Origin: Paeniglutamicibacter sulfureus | Lineage (GTDB): Bacteria; Actinomycetota; Actinomycetes; Actinomycetales; Micrococcaceae | Reading direction: 5' to 3' | DNA length: 64,000 bases | Assembly: GCF_030512175.1 (NCBI RefSeq) | Contig: NZ_JAULBL010000001.1 | Span: 1,154,510 to 1,218,509, forward strand | Shown here: one piece after another, positions 1-8,061 of the stretch | Layout: each line of letters begins with the position of its first letter | Position numbering within the stretch: the first letter of the stretch is position 1 | Made by a program: the position numbers and the translations under genes | The notes under the pieces: model-generated | The model's database searches: none | What the model was told of the DNA's origin: nothing | What the model saw: only the letters and a program-made list of their open reading frames with translations

Positions 1-1305
1 TGGCTTCAGGACCAGGGCACCAATTGGCCACCACGTCCAGAGAGCCCTAAGGAGTCCACCACGCACCGCAGCCCAGCATCGCGCACGGCACTCCCGTGGG
101 TCATCGCCGGCATCGTGGTCGTGGCCTTAAGCCTGCGCGCACCGATCATCGCGCCCACCGCGGTGATCCCCGACATCACGGCCGACACCGGGCTCAGCGC
201 GGTCGGAGCCGGGTTGCTCACCGGGCTGCCGGTGCTGCTCTTCGCGCTCGCCACCCCGCTGGCGACGCGCAGCATCCGTCGCTTCGGCCCGGAGGCAACC
301 ATCATCCTGTGCCTGGCCGGCGTGCTGGCCGGGACCGTCATCCGCTCGCTCGGACCGGCCTGGGTGGTGCTGGCCGGAACCATACTGATCGGTGCGGCCA
401 TGACCCTGGGGAACATCGCCGTCCCCGTGCTGATCCGTCGGGATGTCCCGTTCAACCGGATCTCCGCCGCCACCGGCGCCTATTCGGCCACCATGAACAT
501 CGGTTCCATGGCCACCTTGCTGGGCACCGCGCCGCTGGCGGCCGTTGTTGGTTGGCGCTGGGCGATCGCGGCGTGGGGCATGGTGACCGCTGCAGGACTG
601 GCCTATTGGCTGCTGCGGCAACGGCATGCGCGCAACTCGACATTGGAATCCACGGTAGAGCCGGCCCGCGCACCGGCGGTCCCGGTGGTTTCGGATGGTC
701 CCGGCGCCGCGGCCGCCACAGCTCGCGCAGCCATTGACCGGACCCGCTTCCGCAGGGTCGTAGCCCTGCTGGTTCTCGCCTTTTGCGGACAGTCCGCCGC
801 CTATTACGCCACGACCGCCTGGCTGCCCCTGATGCTTTCGGACACGCGCGGACTTGCGCCGGCCACCTCCGGCGCAACGGCTTCGCTGTTCCAGATCGCC
901 GCGGTCATCGGCGCTTTCGGTGTGCCCCTGTTGGCTGCGCGAACGAAGCTCTGGATCGCGACGGGAGTCATCGCGCTGTTCTGGGTCTCGCTCCCGATCG
1001 GCCTGTTGGCGGCCCCGGAGGCGTTCGTGCTCTGGTCCATCATCGGCGGGATCGCCCAGGGCGGCGGGTTCACGGCAATCTTCTCGATCATCCCCCGCGT
1101 GGCCCACAACAACGCCGACACTGCCACCGCTTCCGCCCGCATCCAGGCCGGCGGCTATCTCGCCGCCACCTTTGCCCCGCCACTTGCCGGCTGGCTCAAC
1201 AGCACCACCGGCTCCTGGACCATGCCGCTGTTCCTGGTGCTTGCGGCAACCCTGGCCTTCACCATCGGGTCACTGCTGGCCGCGCGGCTTGCCGAACGGC
1301 GCTAG
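1..1305 (+). CDS. MFS transporter, CynX/NimT-like (5' partial)
   Basis: Major facilitator superfamily transporter with about 12 hydrophobic segments and a polar central loop around residues 215-245. The first membrane segment carries SLRAPIIAP, which matches the LRAPI-type TM1 motif of the CynX/NimT group (cyanate or nitroimidazole transport). The frame is open from base 1 with no stop. A GTG at 115 is possible, but it would cut into TM1, so the real start probably lies upstream of the window. The substrate cannot be told from sequence. The protein ends normally with a basic tail. Confidence 0.8.
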   Translation, partial: WLQDQGTNWPPRPESPKESTTHRSPASRTALPWVIAGIVVVALSLRAPIIAPTAVIPDITADTGLSAVGAGLLTGLPVLLFALATPLATRSIRRFGPEATIILCLAGVLAGTVIRSLGPAWVVLAGTILIGAAMTLGNIAVPVLIRRDVPFNRISAATGAYSATMNIGSMATLLGTAPLAAVVGWRWAIAAWGMVTAAGLAYWLLRQRHARNSTLESTVEPARAPAVPVVSDGPGAAAATARAAIDRTRFRRVVALLVLAFCGQSAAYYATTAWLPLMLSDTRGLAPATSGATASLFQIAAVIGAFGVPLLAARTKLWIATGVIALFWVSLPIGLLAAPEAFVLWSIIGGIAQGGGFTAIFSIIPRVAHNNADTATASARIQAGGYLAATFAPPLAGWLNSTTGSWTMPLFLVLAATLAFTIGSLLAARLAERR

Positions 1306-1428
1306 CACCAAAGCGCATGTTGCTCCACCACACCGCGTTCGATCGCTTCCGAGATCATTGCTGACGGGCTTTGAGCCGGAACCCATGCTGCTACCTGCAG
1401 GTTCAGGGAATCATTTTAGTTGCCAGGA

Positions 1429-1719
1429 CTAGTTCCCGCCCGCGGCGTTGGATTCCAGTACGACGGCGGTGAAACGACGCTCGAGCTCCACGCCCGAAAC
1501 CACTTCGCGCTCCACGCGGAAGGACGTTTCCGGAATGTCAAGGACCAAAGCGATCAGGCTGCGGGTGTAGCCGGAGATCTTGCGGGACTTCCTGGTGGCG
1601 GTGACTTGATCGATCTCTGGAACCCAGATGTTCCACCAACCGCCTTGTTTTCCGACGACGGCCTGGAATACTCGTGGATCAGGCATATGTTGTTCTACTT
1701 TCATGGGTGCGTCTGCCAC
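1429..1719 (-). CDS. small HicB-like protein
   Basis: A 96-residue protein if started at GTG 1719, or 91 residues from ATG 1704. The segment WWNIWVPEIDQVTATRK followed by a helix and ALVLDIPETSF resembles the partial RNase H-like fold of HicB-type antitoxins (a strand with P-E-I/L-D near the start, then a D-P/D-I-P turn). No HicA-like mRNA interferase is visible on either side, so it is either an orphan antitoxin or a HicB-fold protein with another job. There is no clear Shine-Dalgarno sequence. It lies antisense to the untranslated region before the LLM oxidoreductase. The family assignment rests on pattern resemblance only. Confidence 0.5.
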   Translation of the reverse strand: MADAPMKVEQHMPDPRVFQAVVGKQGGWWNIWVPEIDQVTATRKSRKISGYTRSLIALVLDIPETSFRVEREVVSGVELERRFTAVVLESNAAGGN

Positions 1720-1863
1720 GCATCCGGCTGGGATTCCGACCCGGTGAGCCGCAATAGACGGTTCACCTCTTGTTTCAATGTTCCTTCATGGATGGCGGTT
1801 GGGACAAGGCCGGCGCTGAACCCGCCCCCGTCGCGGCCCCAAGGAATAGGAACCACCGCCGCC

Positions 1864-2901
1864 ATGTTGGCAACGGGTGTGAAGAACATCGGATTCCTGT
1901 CATTCGGCCACTGGACCGACCACCCGCAGTCCGGCACGCGCAGTGCGTCGGACTCGCTGCTACAGGCCATCGACCTCGCGGTCGCGGCCGAAGAGCTCGG
2001 CGCGGACGGCGCGTACTTCCGCGTCCACCACTTCGCCCAGCAACATGCCTCCCCGTTCCCGCTGCTGGCCGCAATCGGCGCGCGGACCAGCCGCATCGAG
2101 ATCGGCACCGGCGTGATCGACATGCGCTACGAGAACCCGCTCTACATGGCTGAGGATGCCGGCGCGGCCGACCTCATCTCCGGTGGCCGGTTGCAGCTGG
2201 GCATTAGCCGTGGTTCACCCGAGCAGGTCATCGACGGGTGGCGCCACTTCGGCTTCTCCCCTGCAGAGGGCGAGTCTGACTCCGAGATGGGCCGCCGGCA
2301 CACCGAACGCCTGCTCGAGGTGCTCACGGGCGAGGGCTTCGCAGAACCGAGCCCGAACCCGATGTTCCCGAACCCTCCGGGCCTGCTGCGCGTGGAGCCG
2401 CACTCCGAAGGACTGCGCGAGCGCATCTGGTGGGGCTCCGGCTCCAACGCCACGGCCGTCTGGGCGGCAAAGCTCGGCATGAACCTGCAAAGTTCCACGC
2501 TCAAGGACGACGAGTCCGGCAAGCCCTTCCATGTCCAGCAGGCCGAGCAGATCGAGCTCTACCGGCAGGCCTGGAAGGAAGCGGGCCACACGCGGGAGCC
2601 GCGCGTCTCTGTCAGCCGCAGCATCTTTGCGCTGACTGACGAACGCGACTGGCAGTACTTCGGCCGCGACCGCTACAGCTCCGACCAGGTGGGCAACATC
2701 GATGCCAAGACCCGCGCGGTCTTCGGCAAGTCCTACGCCGGGGAACCCGACGAGCTGGCCAAGAAGCTGGCCGAGGACGAGGCGATCGCCGCCTCAGACA
2801 CCCTGCTGCTCACTGTCCCGAACCAGCTCGGCGTCGAGTACAACGCGCACGTCATCGAATCGATCCTGACGCACGTGGCGCCGTTGCTCGGCTGGCGCTG
2901 A
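1864..2901 (+). CDS. LLM-class flavin-dependent oxidoreductase
   Basis: A luciferase-like monooxygenase-fold (TIM barrel) enzyme of 345 residues. It would use FMN with NAD(P)H or F420; the substrate is unknown. Family features are visible: an early GFLSFGHW strand, AEELGADGAYFRVHHFAQQ (residues about 43-61), the TSRIEIGTGVIDMRYENP segment and LGISRGSPEQVIDGW. The frame is open much further upstream, but homology-like sequence begins at MLATGVKNIGFL, so ATG 1864 is preferred (GTG 1879 is an alternative). A shredded second copy of its 3' half lies at 4146-4306 behind ribH. Confidence 0.85.
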   Translation: MLATGVKNIGFLSFGHWTDHPQSGTRSASDSLLQAIDLAVAAEELGADGAYFRVHHFAQQHASPFPLLAAIGARTSRIEIGTGVIDMRYENPLYMAEDAGAADLISGGRLQLGISRGSPEQVIDGWRHFGFSPAEGESDSEMGRRHTERLLEVLTGEGFAEPSPNPMFPNPPGLLRVEPHSEGLRERIWWGSGSNATAVWAAKLGMNLQSSTLKDDESGKPFHVQQAEQIELYRQAWKEAGHTREPRVSVSRSIFALTDERDWQYFGRDRYSSDQVGNIDAKTRAVFGKSYAGEPDELAKKLAEDEAIAASDTLLLTVPNQLGVEYNAHVIESILTHVAPLLGWR

Positions 2902-3237
2902 TCCCATGCCAATCCAAGGCCGTTTCCGTGTTCCCACCCGGGAGCACGGAGACGGCGTTGCCCGCCAAACCGGCATTGCGTGCCAAGGAAACCGCTGGCC
3001 CCAAGGTGCGCGGATGGGCATTGTCGATCGCATGGCCAATGGATAGACGCCTTAACCTGCGGACCGACAACAGCGTTCGTTGGCTGTGCGAGCGTGGCCA
3101 GGAAAATTCCTAGTCCATTGGAACGGGAATAGGCTTTCGCCGGTAGCCACCAGCCGGCATCCCGAGGATTCGGGGAAACGTTCGACGGAATGACTTGCAA
3201 TTGCTTCGAATGAAAATTGCTCACCTAGGATGGATTC
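2902..3237. other. intergenic stretch without supported gene
   Basis: This is 336 bases between the LLM oxidoreductase and a broken regulator. Short open frames exist on both strands, but none has a ribosome binding site or a recognisable protein. No terminator-like hairpin with a T-run was seen. Confidence 0.5.
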
Positions 3238-3557
3238 ATGAACGAAGTCTCCCGCAGCCTGGGTGGCCGGCAGAGCCTCGAACGGTTGCGGTTGCTGACC
3301 AAAGTAGCTCATAGGCACCACGGGCAGAGCATGCGTCAACCGGCGATCGCTTCGACGCCTGGCAAGTCCCAGTCCAGTGTGTCCAGGTCGCTCAAGGAGG
3401 CGGCGGACGTCGCTCCGTTCCCCGCGTCCTCGGTATCGGCGACGGCTCCCGGAAGCTTATGGCGATATCCGGGGCCGTGAGTAACGGCTGGATCAACGTC
3501 CTGATCGCGGATCTCGCGACGGCCCGCGCGCGGCTCGACGAAGTTGTCCCTGACTGA
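3238..3557 (+). pseudogene. decayed HTH transcriptional regulator
   Basis: The first frame (3238-3480) encodes an N-terminus with RSLERLRLLTKVAHRHHG and KSQSSVSRSLKEAADV, which looks like a winged-helix recognition helix. It then runs into unrelated residues and stops. A second frame (about 3445-3557) resumes with KLMAISGAVSNGWINVLI and ends in TARARLDEVVPD before TGA, which looks like a regulator C-terminus. Together they give about 100 residues, far below the roughly 250 of IclR-type regulators. I therefore infer a frameshift plus an internal deletion. IclR-like is the best guess, held weakly. It sits directly before ribH and may once have controlled it. Confidence 0.45.
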
Positions 3558-3603
3558 GAACACCTAGCATTTTTCGAATCCCAAAATCTGACACAGGAGA
3601 ACC

Positions 3604-4041
3604 ATGAGCAAGCAGCTGCACGTCGCATTCATCAAGGCCGGCTGGCATTCCGACATAGTGGACCAGAGCCTGATCGGATTCAAGCAGGACATGGAAACAT
3701 CGGGCCAGTCCCACACGATCCATGTCGTTACCGTGCCCGGAGCCTTCGAAATGCCGCTGCAGGCCAAGCGTCTGGCTGATTCGGGCAAGTACGACGCCGT
3801 TGTCGCGGCGGCGCTCGTTGTCGATGGCGGAATCTACCGGCATGATTTCGTCGCCCAGGCAGTGGTCGAAGGCCTCATGCGCGTGCAGCTTGACACGAAC
3901 GTGCCGACATTCTCCGTGAGTCTGACACCGCACCATTTCCACTCCACACCCGACCACGAAAAGTTCTACTTCGAGCATTTCTTGAAAAAAGGCGGCGAAG
4001 CCGCTCGCGCAGTACGTGCCGTCGCAGAACTCGCAGTCTAG
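3604..4041 (+). CDS. ribH: lumazine synthase, RibH2 type
   Basis: 6,7-dimethyl-8-ribityllumazine synthase condenses 5-amino-6-ribitylaminouracil with 3,4-dihydroxybutanone phosphate, the penultimate step of riboflavin synthesis. The 145-residue length fits. VPGAFEMPLQAKRLADSGKYD is the substrate-binding turn, and VVDGGIYRHDFVAQAVVEG holds the region of the catalytic histidine. The IYRHDFV form and the PHHFHS segment resemble the RibH2 (Brucella-type) branch rather than the riboflavin-operon enzyme. The start has a good ribosome binding site (CAGGAGAACC). It stands alone: no ribA, ribD or ribE is nearby, so it is probably a second lumazine synthase or a specialised one. Confidence 0.85.
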   Translation: MSKQLHVAFIKAGWHSDIVDQSLIGFKQDMETSGQSHTIHVVTVPGAFEMPLQAKRLADSGKYDAVVAAALVVDGGIYRHDFVAQAVVEGLMRVQLDTNVPTFSVSLTPHHFHSTPDHEKFYFEHFLKKGGEAARAVRAVAELAV

Positions 4042-4145
4042 TATTGGCGGCCCGAATCTCTTCGATATCAAGATAGGCTCGGACGCTTTACGTAGAACGA
4101 TAAAGCAAATCGCTTAAGGTCCGGCCCCGCCGTCGTCACTCAGGG

Positions 4146-4306
4146 CGTCTGCGCCAGCGCATTTACTTGGGCTCCGAATGCAACGCGACCGCCGTCTGGG
4201 CCGCGAAATTGGGCGTGAACTCGCAAAGCTCCACGTTCATAGGACGACGAGTCCGGCAAGCCCTACGCCGGGGAACCCGACGAGTTGGCTGGCGCTGATC
4301 CCGCGG
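4146..4306 (+). pseudogene. shredded copy of the LLM oxidoreductase 3' end
   Basis: Three blocks align in order with the intact LLM gene. Bases 4146-4262 match about 2412-2524 (shared CAACGC..ACGGCCGTCTGGG and GACGACGAGTCCGGCAAGCC), 4263-4288 match about 2733-2758 (TACGCCGGGGAACCCGACGA), and 4289-4306 match about 2886-2904 (TTGGCTGGCGCTGATCCC). The sequence between the blocks has been deleted and a one-base insertion breaks the frame. Divergence is clear but modest, so this is a decayed paralogue rather than a recent duplicate. Confidence 0.75.
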
Positions 4307-4448
4307 GCACGGCCAGCCCCCTTGCCGCCCGGTTCCCGCCGTCGATCCCGGTCCTCGGCGGGAGCCGGCACGCCTGCGCGCTGGGGGTGGCGCCGCCGCA
4401 TTTCCCGATTCGACACACTCTCCCAGGGCATCGATATGTCCTAGCCAG

Positions 4449-5339
4449 ATGGCCATTGCTGTTGCACAATCAGGCATGCACACAATTACGGACGAGCACC
4501 AGGGCCGGGACACATTGCGCTATGTGAGGCTGATGCTGCTGGTCATTCCGCTACTGCTGCTGGTCGCCATCGTCGTCTACGGAATCTTGACCGGTACGAT
4601 CGAGGATTCCATCAGTTCCTACTACCTCGGCCCCGCCAGGGACCTGTTCGTGGCGATGCTGGTGGCCATCGGCGTGCTGTTGGTGGTCTACAAGGGTCCC
4701 CCGCTGGAGGACTACGCGCTGAACCTCGCCGGCTTCTACGCGATGTTCGTTGCCCTCGTTCCCACCAAGCTGGGCGAGACGCTCGCGAACCTCGATGCCG
4801 CCGCAGCGCAAAAGCTGGTCCATTCCATCCAGGTCTCCGTGCTGGCCCTGCTTGTCGTGGCCACGGCCTTCGTCTGGCTCGATTTCAAGACCATGAACTG
4901 GGCTCCCCGGGCCTTGCTGCAGAGCACGTGGACCCGCGTGCTGACCGTTGCAAGCTCCGTGCTGCTGGTCGGGTTCCTGGTGCTGCTGGTGTGGCGGACG
5001 ATCGAGGGCACGGAGTTTGCCGGCGTCCATGTGGCGGCCGCGCTGCTGCTTATCAGCAGCATGGGCATCGCGATCGCCAGCCATCTGGGCAGTGGCCGGC
5101 TCAGCGCCACCGACACCAGCGGCGGGCGGGCACCCCACTACGCCGGGCTGTTGGTCCTGATGCTTTTGGGCGTCGTTGCGTGGCTGGTCCTGACGGCCAT
5201 CGGGGTCAAGCAGGCCCTCTTCCTGGTCGAATGGTACGAAATCGCGCTCTTTGTCTACTTCTGGTATCTCGAGACCAAACGGACCTGGAACCCGGAGACT
5301 GCGCTTCGCACCGGCCGCGGGCGGCACACGGCGACATGA
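4449..5339 (+). CDS. conserved integral membrane protein, unknown function
   Basis: A 296-residue protein (287 if started at ATG 4476) with about seven or eight hydrophobic segments and short loops. The N-terminal part has the pattern SISSYYLGPARDLFVAML..VYKGPPLEDYALN, seen in uncharacterised actinobacterial membrane proteins. I know no function for it and see no enzyme motif. It converges with the transporter gene downstream and shares a bidirectional terminator with it. Neither start has a strong ribosome binding site. Confidence 0.7.
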   Translation: MAIAVAQSGMHTITDEHQGRDTLRYVRLMLLVIPLLLLVAIVVYGILTGTIEDSISSYYLGPARDLFVAMLVAIGVLLVVYKGPPLEDYALNLAGFYAMFVALVPTKLGETLANLDAAAAQKLVHSIQVSVLALLVVATAFVWLDFKTMNWAPRALLQSTWTRVLTVASSVLLVGFLVLLVWRTIEGTEFAGVHVAAALLLISSMGIAIASHLGSGRLSATDTSGGRAPHYAGLLVLMLLGVVAWLVLTAIGVKQALFLVEWYEIALFVYFWYLETKRTWNPETALRTGRGRHTAT

Positions 5340-5340
5340 C

Positions 5341-5375
5341 GTCGGGGCCGCCTCCCCAAGGGAAGCGGCCCCGAC
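5341..5375. terminator. bidirectional terminator hairpin
   Basis: Perfect 11-bp stem, GTCGGGGCCGC paired with GCGGCCCCGAC, around a 13-base loop, between two convergent genes. There is no long T-run on either side, so rho-independent action is likely but not certain. Confidence 0.65.
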
Positions 5376-5427
5376 GTCGTACCGGATTCCGGGGCGCCAG
5401 TTGGCACCGTATTGTTGCTGCGCGGAG

Positions 5428-6912
5428 TTACTTCGCGGCCGGTTCCTTCAGCTCCGCCTCGTCGACGACGACGCCGGCGTTGAACGACGCGGCGAGCATG
5501 CGCTCCTGGGCGACCTTGGCTCCGTGCATGGCACGCAGCTCGGCGTGCTGCGGCTTGCTGCGCAGGATCGCGTAGCCGATGCCCAGTGCCACGAACCAGA
5601 TCGGGGTGAAGAGCAGTGCGGCCATGGTGTCGGCCTGGGTGGTCAGCGCCCAGAGGATGAAACCGAAGAAGGCCAGGACCACGTAGGGCATGAAGGTTCC
5701 GCCGGGCATCTTGAACTTGCTGGCCGCGTGCAGCTGCGGGCGGCGCTTGCGGTAGACCAGGTAGCTGATCAGGATGATCGACCAGACGAACATGAAGCAC
5801 AGTGCCGAAATGGTGGTGACCAGTGTGAAGGCCTCGGCCACGCCGCCCTCGGCGTAGAGCAGTGCCACGCCGGCGAGCAGGAACATGCAGGAGAATAGCA
5901 GTGCATTGCGCGGGACCTTGGTCCTCGAGAGCTTGGCGAAGCCCTTGGGCGCGTCGCCTTCCTCTGCCAGGCCGTGGATCATGCGGGAGGTCGAGTAGAT
6001 CCCGGAGTTCGCGCTGGAGGTGGCCGAGGTCAGCACCACGAAGTTGATGATGCCGGCGGCACCCACCAGGCCGGCCATCGCGAACATGCCCACAAACGGG
6101 GATTCCTCGGCGCTGAACAGCTTCCATGGCTGGACGGCCATGAGAATAACCAGCGCACCAACGTAGAAGAAGAGGATGCGGACCGGGATGGAATTGATCG
6201 CCTTGGGCAGGGTCTTTTCCGGGTCCTTGGTCTCGGCGGCGGTGGTGCCCACCAGCTCGATGCCGACGAACGCGAACACTGCGATCTGGAAGCCGGCGAC
6301 GAAGCCCATGAAGCCGGTCGGGAACATCCCGCCGTCGTTCCAGAGGTTTGCGAAGGAGGCGGTGGCGCCGTTGTTCTCGAAGCCGGTGATGATCATGACC
6401 AGGCCGACAACGATCAATGCGCCGATGGCGACGATCTTGACCAGGGCGAACCAGAACTCGGTCTCGCCGAAGTTCTTCACGCTTGGCAGGTTCAAGGCCA
6501 CCAGCAGCAGGATGCAGACCACGGCCGGAATCCAGAGCGGCAGGTCCTTCCACCAGTACGCCACGTAGTGGGAAATCGCCACGACGTCGGCGATGCCTGT
6601 GACCACCCAGCAGAACCAGTAGGTCCAGCCCGTGAAGAATGCCGCCCAGGGGCCCAGGATGTCCCCGGCGAAGTCGGAGAAGTTCTTGTAATTGGTGTTG
6701 CTCAGCAGCAGTTCGCCCATCGCACGCATCACGAAGAAGAGCATGAAGCCGATAATCATGTACACAAAGATCACGGAGGGGCCGGCGACCGCAATGGTCT
6801 TGCCGGAGCCCATGAACAGGCCGGTGCCGATGGCACCGCCGATCGCGATTAGCTGGATGTGGCGGTTGGAGAGCCCGCGCTCGAGGTGGGGCTCGGAACT
6901 GTTGTTGCTCAT
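5428..6912 (-). CDS. amino acid permease, CycA-like (D-Ala/D-Ser/Gly)
   Basis: An APC-superfamily (AAT family) proton symporter of about 494 residues with 12 hydrophobic segments. It opens with LSNRHIQLIAIGGAIGTGLF and GSGKTIAVAGPSVIFVYMI, the substrate-binding unwound helix of the family, and later has GIELVGTTAAETKDPEKTLP. Overall it looks most like CycA, the D-serine/D-alanine/glycine transporter. A tandem glycine riboswitch lies upstream, which independently supports glycine as a substrate. ATG 6912 has GGAAGG eight bases upstream. An in-frame ATG at 6957 with GGGAATCACC is an alternative that adds 15 residues. Confidence 0.85.
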   Translation of the reverse strand: MSNNSSEPHLERGLSNRHIQLIAIGGAIGTGLFMGSGKTIAVAGPSVIFVYMIIGFMLFFVMRAMGELLLSNTNYKNFSDFAGDILGPWAAFFTGWTYWFCWVVTGIADVVAISHYVAYWWKDLPLWIPAVVCILLLVALNLPSVKNFGETEFWFALVKIVAIGALIVVGLVMIITGFENNGATASFANLWNDGGMFPTGFMGFVAGFQIAVFAFVGIELVGTTAAETKDPEKTLPKAINSIPVRILFFYVGALVILMAVQPWKLFSAEESPFVGMFAMAGLVGAAGIINFVVLTSATSSANSGIYSTSRMIHGLAEEGDAPKGFAKLSRTKVPRNALLFSCMFLLAGVALLYAEGGVAEAFTLVTTISALCFMFVWSIILISYLVYRKRRPQLHAASKFKMPGGTFMPYVVLAFFGFILWALTTQADTMAALLFTPIWFVALGIGYAILRSKPQHAELRAMHGAKVAQERMLAASFNAGVVVDEAELKEPAAK

Positions 6913-6966
6913 GCTGTTGCCTTCCAAGTGGATGGTGGTGCTTCGGTGACGCGCCATGGTGATTCC

Positions 6967-7170
6967 CTAGTGCCCGTCGCCGAGTGGGGCCAAGTCTTCG
7001 GTCGCGTGTGTCGCGTCGTTCTCCGCGGCGCTCATTCCCAGGCCGTTGCGCTTGCAGGAGAGCACATCGTCGCGGGCGGCAAACTCCTGATCCCGCAAGA
7101 CAGGATCGAGAAGCTGGCCGGAAGGCGCGTCAAGGGGCAACCGGGCAGTGGCGTGGGTGGCGAGCGTCAT
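6967..7170 (-). CDS. candidate 67-residue leader ORF
   Basis: A short frame between the glycine riboswitch and the transporter. ATG 7170 is preceded by CGGGAGTTCCCCC, giving a fair Shine-Dalgarno. The stop ends nine bases before the alternative transporter start at 6957, a spacing that suits translational coupling. The protein is hydrophilic (MTLATHATARLPLDAPSG at the start, APLGDGH at the end) and unrecognised. It could equally be chance reading of leader RNA. Confidence 0.35.
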   Translation of the reverse strand: MTLATHATARLPLDAPSGQLLDPVLRDQEFAARDDVLSCKRNGLGMSAAENDATHATEDLAPLGDGH

Positions 7171-7221
7171 GGGGGAACTCCCGAATCGTGCACGGACGGT
7201 GCCGTGCTGTTCTTGGTTCCT

Positions 7222-7420
7222 CCCCAATCTGTTTACTGACCTGAGAGTTTCCATCCCTGCCCGCAATGGGTGAGGGACTTGCTCCTTCGGTGAGCACGAA
7301 ACTTCGTCGTGCTGCTTTCCAGATTCGCCTCTTCGTGGCGGTACGGGGGCCTGAGAGTTTCCTGGGGAGGAATTGCTCCTACGGCGCCCGCCCATGGTTT
7401 GGGCGGGACTCTCCCGCCAC
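7222..7420 (-). ncRNA. tandem glycine riboswitch
   Basis: Read on the minus strand, two aptamers follow each other. The first runs from GGCGGGAGAGTCCCGCC (about 7417) through GGCGCCGTAGGAGCAA to AAACTCTCAGG (about 7345). The second has CACCGAAGGAGCAAGTCCC and again AAACTCTCAGG (7241-7251). The GGAGAG opening, the GCGCCGNAGGAGCAA core and the AACTCTCAGG closing are the conserved elements of the gcvT-type glycine aptamer. The switch precedes a CycA-like transporter, so it should sense glycine and tune uptake. Exact ends are estimated. Confidence 0.9.
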
Positions 7421-7438
7421 GTGCCGACGGCGATTTTC

Positions 7439-7456
7439 TTGTGACTACTGTCACAA
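7439..7456. promoter_or_regulatory. CRP/GlxR-type operator
   Basis: TTGTGACTACTGTCACAA is a perfect inverted repeat with 7-base arms. It contains TGTGA-N6-TCACA, the consensus of CRP/FNR-family regulators (GlxR in actinobacteria). It lies about 20 bases before the riboswitch and just after a plausible minus-strand -10 (TAGATT, near 7457-7462). Binding there would fit repression of the glycine-transporter transcript. Confidence 0.65.
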
Positions 7457-7912
7457 TCTACGCGAAAGTTTTCCTGTGGAGCAAACCGCAGAACGTTTCA
7501 TTACAGCGCAGGGTCGAAAAATGTCATTCTGACGTGGAGCGGATCCTCCAACGGGGACTCGTCATATTCGCGGGCGAGGCAGTGGGTGCGGCCCTCGAGG
7601 GACTCCTTGATGGCTGCGTCCTGTGCAACGGCGGGTTCGGGTGCTGCGGGGGGCTTGGTCTGCGTCATGGGTGCCACGCTAGCAACCCGGATTGCCCAGC
7701 GGTTTTCGTCGCTGTTTCCACCCTGTAACGGTCATCCAGTACGTGTTTCGCGCGGGTTTCACACGACGACTGCCATCGAGAAGTCCAGTTTCACGTGGTC
7801 GGACGCAAGAGGGTCAGCTGCGGTTGACGCCAGCTCCGTCCCCTCCGGCCGGCGGCCGGAACCTTGTGTTGCCTGCCTGCCGCATCCGAAACGCCATCGT
7901 GGCCTTGCCTGC
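7457..7912. other. mostly non-coding stretch
   Basis: About 450 bases between the riboswitch promoter and a gene graveyard. It probably holds the minus-strand promoter of the riboswitch transcript (TTGCTC..TAGATT). A minus-strand frame at 7501-7668 (ATG, 55 residues, beginning MTQTKPPAAPEPAV) is open but has no ribosome binding site and no recognisable relatives. Nothing else was supported. Confidence 0.45.
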
Positions 7913-8061
7913 TCAGCTGCCCAGGGCAGCGCCCACGTCCCCCAGGAGGTCATCGGCCGTTTCCAGCCCGATGGCCGCACACCCCTCCGGCCCCATGGCG
8001 CGATGGGCGGTGGTCGCCGGATGGGCGATTAGGGACTTGTCAATGCTGCTGATCTCATCAA
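7913..8061 (-). pseudogene. C-terminal fragment of PLP trans-sulfuration enzyme
   Basis: The minus strand reads SLIAHPATTAHRAM, then IGLETADDLLGDVGAAL and a stop. This is the end of Cys/Met-metabolism PLP enzymes (cystathionine gamma-synthase, O-acylhomoserine sulfhydrylase), where AHPAT-TH and GLE-xx-DL-xDL normally flank a segment of the type GLIRLSVG. That middle segment and everything N-terminal are missing. The fragment abuts and slightly overlaps the JetD remnant on the opposite strand, which marks a deletion junction near 8043-8065. Confidence 0.6.
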
